41,192 nt of DNA, taken from the NCBI RefSeq assembly GCF_000308875.1, contig NZ_BAGL01000118.1:1-41192 (forward strand). Reading direction: 5' to 3'. The first letter of the stretch is position 1. Every line of letters begins with the position of its first letter. The notes beneath the pieces are model-generated. The model saw only the letters and a program-made list of their open reading frames with translations. It ran no database searches and had not been told where the DNA came from. Origin of the DNA: Nocardia transvalensis NBRC 15921 (GTDB lineage Bacteria > Actinomycetota > Actinomycetes > Mycobacteriales > Mycobacteriaceae). A program made the position numbers and the translations under genes. Of the stretch, positions 1 to 5,624 are shown in pieces.

Positions 1-732
1 ATCAGTGGGGGTAGTGGCATCACGCCGGTGCTGTCGATGCTGCGCACCCTCGCCGAGGAGAACTTCGCGGGCACGGTGGCCTTCCTGCACTACGCGACCA
101 TGCCGGAGGCCGTGCCGCACCGGGAGGAACTGGAGGCGATCGCCCAGCGGCACCGCAACTTCCACATCGAACTGCGGTATCCCAGCCGTGGCGTGGGGGA
201 GCGGATCGCGGCGCCGGTCCCGGCCGTCGCACCGGCGGGCACCGGCCCGGAACCGGGTGCGCCCTGGTCGTGCGCGGCCCCGGCGATTCCGGTGGGCCGC
301 TTCGACTACGACACGCTCGAGCGGGTCGCGCCCTGGTTCGCCGCCGGGGAGACCTTCGTCTGCGGCCCGCCGTCACTGATGGAATCGGTGCGGCGGATCT
401 ACGAGGCCGAGGGCCTCGGCGACCGGGTGCACAGCGAGGAGTTCACGCTGTCGACCACGCCCGTCGACCCCTCGGACGTCACGGGCACCACGATCTTCAG
501 CGCCAGCGGTGTCAGCGCTGCCAACGCCGGTGCCAGCCTGCTCGAACAGGCCGAATCCGCCGGGCTCACACCGGAATACGGCTGCCGCATGGGGATCTGC
601 TTCTCCTGCACCGCGGTCCGGCGCTCCGGCTGCACCCGCGACCTGCGCACCGGAGAGCTGGACAGCGATCCCGATCAGCCGATCCAGCTCTGCATCAGCG
701 CGGCGGTCGGCGACACCGACATCGAAATCTGA
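1..732 (+). CDS. Ferredoxin--NAD(P)H oxidoreductase, C-terminal part (5' truncated by window)
   Basis: This is the 3' part of a flavin reductase that passes electrons from NAD(P)H to a fused plant-type [2Fe-2S] domain. Its likely partner is the desaturase that follows. The frame is open from base 1, and the first residues (ISGGSGITPVLSML) are the nucleotide-binding motif of the ferredoxin-reductase family, so the FAD-binding half lies outside the window. A second conserved stretch, FVCGPPSLMESV, closes the reductase domain. The C-terminal domain carries the iron-sulfur ligands as C-x4-C-x2-C (CRMGICFSC) with a last Cys about 30 residues on (QLCIS). The stop is 15 bases before the desaturase start, which has a GGGGAG ribosome-binding site between them. 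The pair matches the arrangement of mycobacterial Rv3230c and DesA3 (family knowledge). The reductase call is secure; the partnership is inferred from adjacency. Confidence 0.9.
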   Translation: MSGGSGITPVLSMLRTLAEENFAGTVAFLHYATMPEAVPHREELEAIAQRHRNFHIELRYPSRGVGERIAAPVPAVAPAGTGPEPGAPWSCAAPAIPVGRFDYDTLERVAPWFAAGETFVCGPPSLMESVRRIYEAEGLGDRVHSEEFTLSTTPVDPSDVTGTTIFSASGVSAANAGASLLEQAESAGLTPEYGCRMGICFSCTAVRRSGCTRDLRTGELDSDPDQPIQLCISAAVGDTDIEI

Positions 733-747
733 AAGGGGAGTACAGAG

Positions 748-1896
748 ATGACCATCCTCACCGAAACCAAGGACGGCCCGCTGGTCCTCACGCCCGAGCA
801 GGTCGAGGAGATCGGCCGGCAGCTCGACGAGCTGCGCGAGCGGATCACCGCGGATCTGGGCGAGCGCGACCGCGAGTACATCTACTCGATCATCAAGGCG
901 CAGCGTGGATTCGAGGTCGCCGGCCGCGGCCTGATGTATCTGGGCTTCCTGCCGCCGTTCTGGCTGGCCGGGGTCGCCGCGCTGAGCGTGTCGAAGATCC
1001 TGGACAACATGGAGATCGGCCACAACGTCATGCACGGCCAGTGGGACTGGATGCGTGAGCCGGGGCTGAATTCCCGTGTCTTCGAATGGGATACGGTCTG
1101 CCCGGCCGACCAGTGGAAGCATTCGCACAACTACATGCACCACACCTACACCAATATCCACGGCCGCGACCGCGATATCGGGTACGGCGTGCTGCGCATC
1201 GACGAAGGCCAGCGGTGGAATCCCTACTACCTGGGCAATCCGCTGTACGCCTTCCTGCTGATGATGTTCTTCGAGTGGGGCGTGATGTTGCACGACCTCG
1301 AGGCCGACAACATCGTCAAGGGCAAGCGCAAGTGGTCGGACATCAAGAAGCTGGCCAAGGGGCAGTTGCGCAAGGCCGGCCGGCAGGTGCTCAAGGACTA
1401 CGTGGTCTTCCCGCTGCTGAGCGGTCCGCTGTTCCTGTCCACGCTGGCCGGCAACGCCACCGCCAATATCGTCCGCAACGTCTGGGCCTACTCGATCATC
1501 TTCTGCGGCCACTTCCCGGCCGGCGTACAGACGTTCACCGAAGAGGAGACCGCCGACGAGAGCCGCGGCGAGTGGTACGTGCGGCAGATGCTCGGTTCGG
1601 CGAACATCACCGGCAGCAAGCTGTTCCACATCATGTCGGGGAACCTGTCGCACCAGATCGAGCACCACCTGTTCCCGGACCTGCCCGCGAACCGGTACCC
1701 GGAGATCGCGCCGGAGGTCCGCGCGCTGTGCGAGAAGTACGGCCTGCCCTACAACACCGGTCCGCTGAGCAAGCAGGTCGGCGAGGTGTGGATGAAGCTG
1801 TTCCGCCTCGCCCTGCCGCCCGCGCTCTCCGGGAATGCCCCGCAGCCAGGTGTTATCGTGATGCGAGAGCGGCATCCGAGCGAAGCGGGCGTGTGA
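748..1896 (+). CDS. desA3: Membrane fatty acid (acyl-CoA) desaturase, DesA3-like
   Basis: This is an integral-membrane di-iron desaturase of 382 residues that introduces a double bond into an acyl chain. DesA3 homologues are stearoyl-CoA delta-9 desaturases. All three histidine boxes are present: HNVMH (about residues 92-96), HSHNYMHH (125-132) and HQIEHH (302-307). Hydrophobic segments lie around residues 60-82, 165-180 and 230-255. The ATG at 748 follows AAAGGGGAG at a suitable distance. The upstream reductase with a [2Fe-2S] domain is the expected electron donor, and the next gene starts directly after this stop, so the three genes probably form one transcript. The exact substrate and regiochemistry cannot be read from the sequence. 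Confidence 0.93.
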   Translation: MTILTETKDGPLVLTPEQVEEIGRQLDELRERITADLGERDREYIYSIIKAQRGFEVAGRGLMYLGFLPPFWLAGVAALSVSKILDNMEIGHNVMHGQWDWMREPGLNSRVFEWDTVCPADQWKHSHNYMHHTYTNIHGRDRDIGYGVLRIDEGQRWNPYYLGNPLYAFLLMMFFEWGVMLHDLEADNIVKGKRKWSDIKKLAKGQLRKAGRQVLKDYVVFPLLSGPLFLSTLAGNATANIVRNVWAYSIIFCGHFPAGVQTFTEEETADESRGEWYVRQMLGSANITGSKLFHIMSGNLSHQIEHHLFPDLPANRYPEIAPEVRALCEKYGLPYNTGPLSKQVGEVWMKLFRLALPPALSGNAPQPGVIVMRERHPSEAGV

Positions 1897-2223
1897 ATGA
1901 TCGGGAAATTCGAAAGCAACAAGGATCTGATCCAGGAACTGACATCGTCGGGGGCACGGCATGTCGGCAATATCGCAACGATCATTACCGGCACCGTCGC
2001 CGAGGTGACCCGCGAGATCGGCGAGTGGGTCACCGACGCCATCGAGATGCGGGAGGCGGCCGCGGCGGCCGAGCGCGACCGCTCCGCGGCCGAGGGCGTG
2101 AACGCCGGGCGCGAGGAGCCCGACGTGCTGATCGACGAGCCCCGGCAGGCGCCACACGTGTCCACCGAACAGCCGTACATCGACGCCGACGTGGAGATTG
2201 TGGATCCGGAGGATCGGCACTGA
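1897..2223 (+). CDS. Small protein of unknown function, coupled to the desaturase
   Basis: This 108-residue protein is not recognised. Its ATG begins on the base after the desaturase stop codon, so the two are very likely translationally coupled. The N-terminal half (about residues 1-60) is predicted to be helical and amphipathic (IGKFESNKDLIQ, TREIGEWVTDAIEMREAAAA). The C-terminal half is acidic and looks disordered. There is no signal peptide, no clear membrane span and no Cys. A peripheral role beside the desaturase/reductase is possible but only inferred from position. Confidence 0.75.
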   Translation: MIGKFESNKDLIQELTSSGARHVGNIATIITGTVAEVTREIGEWVTDAIEMREAAAAAERDRSAAEGVNAGREEPDVLIDEPRQAPHVSTEQPYIDADVEIVDPEDRH

Positions 2224-2226
2224 CGC

Positions 2227-2763
2227 TCAGAACACCGGCAACCGTCGCCGGTGTTCTGTCACGTCGGTGATCAGGTCTTTGTAGCCGTCGGCCAGTTCGG
2301 CGAGGCGGACCCATTGGAGGTGGGCCTCGCCGCCGAGGCCGCGCTGGGCGATCGGGACCGGGCCGCCGGAATCCGCCAGGCCGAGGGCGTGCTGGGCGGC
2401 GACCCACTTCGCCGCCATCCGGTCGATGACCGCGCCCAGCGTCTCGGTGTGCAGCGTGGCCCCGTCCCGATGCGGGATGTTGTCGGCGACCCAGGTGTCG
2501 ATGCGGTCCACCAGCCGCATGCGGGTGACGTCGACATCGTCGACGACCTGGCTGCAGGCCGCCACCTTGCTGCTGGGGGCGTCGGGCGCGCGGGCGGCCT
2601 GGTGTGCGTTCCAGCGGCGTTCGTGGCAGCGCATCAGCTCGCGGGCCGCATCGAGGACGGGATGGCCGCGACCGGCGGGATCGGCGCGGAAGGCCCGCAA
2701 CAGTTCCACCGCGGACGGCAGTTCGCCGAATCCGATACGGCCAGGGGCGTATTCGGTCGACAT
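2227..2763 (-). CDS. DUF4254 domain protein
   Basis: A 178-residue soluble protein that resembles the actinobacterial DUF4254 family, whose function is unknown. The features that suggest it are the ELMRCHERRWNAHQ helix, LVDRIDTWVADNIP around residues 85-98, and the LHTETLGAVIDRMAAKW stretch that follows. The start is an ATG whose complement is at 2761-2763. It converges on the desaturase operon: only 3 bases separate the two stop codons, although a small inverted repeat (aACACCGGcaaccgtcgCCGGTGTT) at 2230-2254 inside the 3' end could act as a terminator. The family assignment is from memory of the motif pattern. Confidence 0.75.
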   Translation of the reverse strand: MSTEYAPGRIGFGELPSAVELLRAFRADPAGRGHPVLDAARELMRCHERRWNAHQAARAPDAPSSKVAACSQVVDDVDVTRMRLVDRIDTWVADNIPHRDGATLHTETLGAVIDRMAAKWVAAQHALGLADSGGPVPIAQRGLGGEAHLQWVRLAELADGYKDLITDVTEHRRRLPVF

Positions 2764-3206
2764 GGTCCCTCACCCTCGCACTAGCCCGACTGGATGCGCC
2801 AGGACCGAGGGGGTATCGGGGAGGGGCTCCCCTCGGCTCCGGCGCAGTCCCGCGACCCGGACATGGCAGCCCACCACAAACGCTCACGGTGAAGAAACCG
2901 GGAAATCCGCGACGATGCGAGAGAAGACTGTCCGGGAAAGGCGGGACCTATTCAGGAAAGCGCGTCCGAAGAACGGGCGCAACAGAATGACGCCCGAAAC
3001 GGCGAAGCTGCGGGCAATCGTTATACACCATTACAACGGGGTCACATGATCGCGAAGATCGGTGATCTTCCGAAACGGTAGATTTTACAGATACCCGTAC
3101 GGTCCGAACCCGAAACCTGCTGTCGCCGAGGGTATCCCCCGGAGGTGGCGACACGGGAGCAATCCCGGCGGCGCATCCGGCGTTCCGTCCGATAGCCTGG
3201 TAATTC
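2764..3206. other. 443-bp intergenic region with inverted repeats
   Basis: No convincing gene lies here. It separates the divergent DUF4254 gene and the 3207 gene, so it should hold promoters for both. Three structures stand out. One is a perfect 7-bp inverted repeat GAAGATC-ggt-GATCTTC at 3054-3070, close to AT-richer sequence. Another is a GTCGCC...GGCGAC pairing (3122-3127 with 3147-3152). The third is CGGGA-GCAA-TCCCG at 3154-3167, a 5-bp stem capped by a GNRA-type tetraloop. The last two sit directly upstream of the 3207 gene and could form a small folded RNA, but they match no riboswitch I can name. Confidence 0.4.
3193..3198 (+). promoter_or_regulatory. Candidate -10 hexamer (TAGCCT) for a leaderless transcript
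   Basis: TAGCCT fits the actinobacterial TANNNT -10 pattern and ends 8 bases before the GTG at 3207. There is no Shine-Dalgarno sequence in between. This spacing predicts a transcript that starts at or next to the start codon. Confidence 0.4.
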
Positions 3207-3527
3207 GTGTCCGCCTATGTGTCCTCCCCGGAGCTGACCTTCGGCTTCCTGTTCGCGCTGGAAGACCCCGAGCGAATCGCCGAGGTGGTGCGCGATCTCA
3301 TGGAGCGCCGCACCGTCTCCGTATTCCGGCTGGCGCACGTGTCCGGCACGGCGGGGCCGCCGGAGCGCTACGTGGTCAACTGGGCGGCGATCCCGCAGAT
3401 CTCCATCACCACCGCCGCGCCGGAGAGCGAAGAGTTGCTGGCCGCTCGCACGATGCTCGTGAACGCGTTTCTCGACGACCAGGGCGGGGTGAGCCTGTAC
3501 TCGTCGCACGGCGGCGTTCCCGGGTGA
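3207..3527 (+). CDS. Small soluble protein of unknown function
   Basis: A 106-residue protein that I do not recognise. It begins at GTG (SAYVSSPELTFGFLF) and has a mixed alpha/beta composition: a predicted helix ALEDPERIAEVVRDLMERR followed by strands (VSVFRLAHVSG, RYVVNWAAIPQISIT) and a helix SEELLAARTMLVNAFLDD. There is no signal peptide or membrane segment. Codon use is typical of the neighbours, with strong third-position G/C. The start is supported by a -10 like hexamer 8 bases upstream (leaderless). It appears to stand alone. Confidence 0.65.
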   Translation: MSAYVSSPELTFGFLFALEDPERIAEVVRDLMERRTVSVFRLAHVSGTAGPPERYVVNWAAIPQISITTAAPESEELLAARTMLVNAFLDDQGGVSLYSSHGGVPG

Positions 3528-3749
3528 ATCTGCGCAGGTAGGTCACTATATCGCGATGACCGGGGGAAATCCGCCGGGATCGTTCTGTCAACCCTTGTCG
3601 TTAGCATGATCCATCACACAAGCGCTCTCAGTGACGTCTCAGCTACGAACCAGTGAACTTTAAGGGCGGATCGCGAATGTGGGTGTCGGTCGGCAGTCCA
3701 ACAGGACGGCCGGCCGGAAACACCTTGTTCCCGACAGAGAGGTTCGACC

Positions 3750-3866
3750 ATGATCCCGGTCATCATCGACACCGGTAGCGCCGCCCTCGGCGGTCTGCTC
3801 AACACCGGGGGCGCCGCGCTCCACGGCATCCTGAACACCCTGTTCACGGGGTCCTTCGGCGGCTGA
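3750..3866 (+). CDS. 38-residue hydrophobic peptide with internal 11-residue repeats
   Basis: A very short gene supported by an AGAGAGG ribosome-binding site 8-14 bases upstream and by a perfect terminator hairpin 18 bases after its TGA. The peptide begins MIPVIIDTG and contains two consecutive 11-residue repeats, TGSAALGGLLN (residues 8-18) and TGGAALHGILN (19-29), then a Phe/Gly-rich tail. It has almost no charge (one Asp, one His), so it is likely membrane-active or membrane-associated. No processing or immunity partner is visible beside it, so a bacteriocin role would be speculation. Being a real, separately transcribed gene is inference from the signals around it. Confidence 0.6.
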   Translation: MIPVIIDTGSAALGGLLNTGGAALHGILNTLFTGSFGG

Positions 3867-3884
3867 GCCTCCCCAGACTTCGAC

Positions 3885-3920
3885 AGCCCTGCCCCGGCGC
3901 TGGAGCGCCGGGGCAGGGCT
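3885..3920 (+). terminator. Strong intrinsic-type hairpin after the 38-aa gene
   Basis: A 16-bp perfect stem (AGCCCTGCCCCGGCGC with its complement) is closed by the 4-base loop TGGA. It lacks a clear T-run, as is common in high-GC actinobacteria. It lies between the peptide gene stop and the tandem repeat array. Confidence 0.8.
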
Positions 3921-3926
3921 ATGTCC

Positions 3927-4096
3927 GTACGCCGATCGTCGGCCGCCTGTGCACCGACCTTCGGCCGACGTACACCGATCGTCGGCCGCCTGTACACCGA
4001 CCTTCGGCCGACGTACACCGACCTTCGGTCGTCGTGCACCGATCGTCGGTCGTCGTGCACCGATCTTCGGCCGTCGTGCACCGATCTTCGGTCGTC
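3927..4096. repeat. Tandem array of eight ~21-bp units
   Basis: Eight units of the form GTGCACCGATCTTCGGCCGTC start at 3927, 3949, 3970, 3992, 4013, 4034, 4055 and 4076. Steps are 21 bp except two of 22 bp, so the reading frame shifts within the array and it is unlikely to be coding. Each unit contains a short self-complementary core (CGATCNTCGG). The units vary at a few positions (T/C, A/G), and the array runs directly into the inverted repeat at 4110. Confidence 0.85.
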
Positions 4097-4109
4097 GTAC
4101 ATCATTTTT

Positions 4110-4161
4110 CCGGCGTGCTTTTGGCCGGAATCTCGCGAGATCCCGGCCAAAAGCACGCCGG
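4110..4161. repeat. Dispersed inverted repeat, complete copy 1
   Basis: Arms CCGGCGTGCTTTTGGCCGG (4110-4128) and its exact reverse complement (4143-4161) flank a 14-base centre that is itself palindromic around TCGCGA. The same arm occurs as a pair at 13441-13500 and singly at 24340-24358 and (one mismatch) 6154-6172. It lies just after the cvnD stop codon, on the downstream side of the conservon, and may act as its terminator. Confidence 0.85.
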
Positions 4162-4181
4162 GATGACCCCGCGGAGCGGGG

Positions 4182-4784
4182 TCAACTCGCGACAGGATGT
4201 GTCAGGCGGTGCAGTAGGACCTGCTCCAATAGCTCGACGAGGACCTGTTTGACCGAGTCGCGGTTGCGGGCGTCGCATTCGACCAGATGGATCGTCTCGT
4301 CGATGTCGAGGGCCTCGCGGACCTCGTCCAGGTCGAAACGCGGGCCGTCGTCGAAACGGTTGACCGCGACCACGAACGCGGTGTCGCGCTGCTCGAAATA
4401 GTCCAGGACCGGATAGCAGTCCTCGATGCGGGCGGTGTCGACCAGGATCACCCCGCCCAGCGCGCCGTCCAGGAGGTCGTCCCAGAGGAATTCGAAACGC
4501 TGCTGGCCGGGTGTGCCGAACAGGTACAGCACCAGCGTGCGGTCGAGGGTGATGCGGCCGAAGTCCATTGCCACGGTGGTGGTGGTCTTCTCGGCGCGGA
4601 TGCCCGGATCGTCGATGCCCACCGAGACCTCGGTCATCGCCGCCTCGGTGGACAGCGGCTCGATCTCGGAGATGGCGCCGATGAATGTGGTTTTGCCGAC
4701 GCCGAATCCGCCGCTCACCACGATCTTCACCGAGGAGGGCGATGGTTCCGGTGCGGTGGTTCCGGTGTCAGAGTGCCCGAACAA
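4182..4784 (-). CDS. cvnD: Conservon small GTPase (CvnD)
   Basis: A 200-residue Ras/MglA-like GTP-binding protein and last gene of a four-gene conservon. Such proteins are thought to work at the membrane with the kinase-like CvnA and the roadblock protein CvnB as a G-protein-like signalling complex (established for Streptomyces conservons). The P-loop GGFGVGKTT lies near residues 25-33, a conserved DFGRI precedes FGTPGQQRF (the G3 region), and NRFD replaces the usual NKxD base-specificity motif. The 5' end overlaps the 3' end of cvnC by 17 bases. The last residues are followed by the inverted repeat at 4110-4161. Confidence 0.93.
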   Translation of the reverse strand: MFGHSDTGTTAPEPSPSSVKIVVSGGFGVGKTTFIGAISEIEPLSTEAAMTEVSVGIDDPGIRAEKTTTTVAMDFGRITLDRTLVLYLFGTPGQQRFEFLWDDLLDGALGGVILVDTARIEDCYPVLDYFEQRDTAFVVAVNRFDDGPRFDLDEVREALDIDETIHLVECDARNRDSVKQVLVELLEQVLLHRLTHPVAS

Positions 4785-5199
4785 GATCCCTGATCCTCTC
4801 GATGGCGGCGATGGACAATTCGTCGGCCGTATGCACCGAGGCGTGCCCGGCGGTGACCAGATCGCTGACCACGACGCGGGCCACGCCGATCGGAACCCGA
4901 AGTGCGGCAGCGATTTCGGCGACGGAGTGGGGCCGCTGGCACAGCCGCACCACGGTCTGCTGTTCGAACCGCAGCGGTGCGGACAGCGCGGCGGGCGTGG
5001 CGTGGACCAGGGTCTCGATCCGCAGGCCGTCGATCAGCGGCAGGGTGCGGCCGCCGGTCATCAGAAACGGTCGCACCACCGGCTCGTCGGCATCGCCGTC
5101 CGCGGCCGGAAGTGGCTGCGCGGCAGCAGGTTCCGACCACTGTGCGGGACGGTTCAAGGCGATCATCCGATGGTCCGGAAGCCGATGCGGCTCGGTCAT
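4768..5199 (-). CDS. cvnC: Conservon DUF742 protein (CvnC)
   Basis: A 143-residue DUF742 protein, the third gene of the conservon. It starts at MTEPHRLPDH, overlaps the end of cvnB by 4 bases (ATGA-type coupling), and overlaps cvnD at its other end. The conserved VVRPFLMTGGRT stretch lies at about residues 41-52. The C-terminal half (HSVAEIAAALRVPIGVARVVVSDLVTAG) is a winged-helix-like region typical of the family. The biochemical role of DUF742 is not established; context places it in the CvnA-CvnB-CvnD signalling complex. Confidence 0.9.
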   Translation of the reverse strand: MTEPHRLPDHRMIALNRPAQWSEPAAAQPLPAADGDADEPVVRPFLMTGGRTLPLIDGLRIETLVHATPAALSAPLRFEQQTVVRLCQRPHSVAEIAAALRVPIGVARVVVSDLVTAGHASVHTADELSIAAIERIRDLVRAL

Positions 5200-5624
5200 C
5201 TGCGCAGCGATTCTCTCAGTTCCGTGATCAGCGCCGGGGTGAGCAGGGCGCCGGCCCGGTCGGCCAGGACTGCCATCTGATAGCCGACCAGGCCCACATC
5301 GGCGTCGCTGCCGGCGATGACGCCGATGCAGCTGCCGTCGGCGACGGCCGACACCAGCAGGAATCCGCGCCGCATCTCGATCATGATCAGCTTCAGGCCG
5401 TCGAAATCGTAACTGCGCGAGGCGCTGCGGGAGAGGCTGACCAGCCCGGACACCATGGCGGCCAGCCGGTCGCCGTCGGTGCGGTCCAGGCCCTCCGACA
5501 TTGCCATCAGCAGGCCGTCGGAGGACACCGCGACGGCGTCGCGCACCCCGTCGGTGCTGCGGACGAAGTCGGTGAGCAGCCAGTTGAAGGTGTGCGGGCC
5601 GGTGTCGGGCAGGTGGGTGGTCAC
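5196..5624 (-). CDS. cvnB: Conservon roadblock/LC7 protein (CvnB)
   Basis: A 142-residue roadblock/LC7-fold protein. In other bacteria this family regulates the partner small GTPase (MglB acts on MglA), and here the partner would be CvnD. Diagnostic stretches are FNWLLTDFVRSTDGVRDAVAVSSDGLL at the N terminus, DRLAAMVSGLVSLSRSASR in the middle, and SCIGVIAGSDADVGLVGYQMAVL near the C terminus. The ATG overlaps the TGA of cvnA by 4 bases and the stop overlaps the cvnC start, so the genes are tightly coupled. Confidence 0.93.
   Translation of the reverse strand: MTTHLPDTGPHTFNWLLTDFVRSTDGVRDAVAVSSDGLLMAMSEGLDRTDGDRLAAMVSGLVSLSRSASRSYDFDGLKLIMIEMRRGFLLVSAVADGSCIGVIAGSDADVGLVGYQMAVLADRAGALLTPALITELRESLRR

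Noticed and set aside
3120..3167. Cyclic-di-AMP or cobalamin riboswitch
   Set aside because: Conserved cores of these classes are not visible, and the downstream protein has no matching function.
3927..4096. CRISPR array
   Set aside because: The 21-22-bp units are directly adjacent with no unique spacers, and no cas gene is near.
3614..4156. Minus-strand open frame with DDRRSVH-like heptads across the tandem array
   Set aside because: It arises from the 21-bp repeat and crosses the terminator and the peptide gene. Two 22-bp steps break the repeat frame, and no ribosome-binding site is present.
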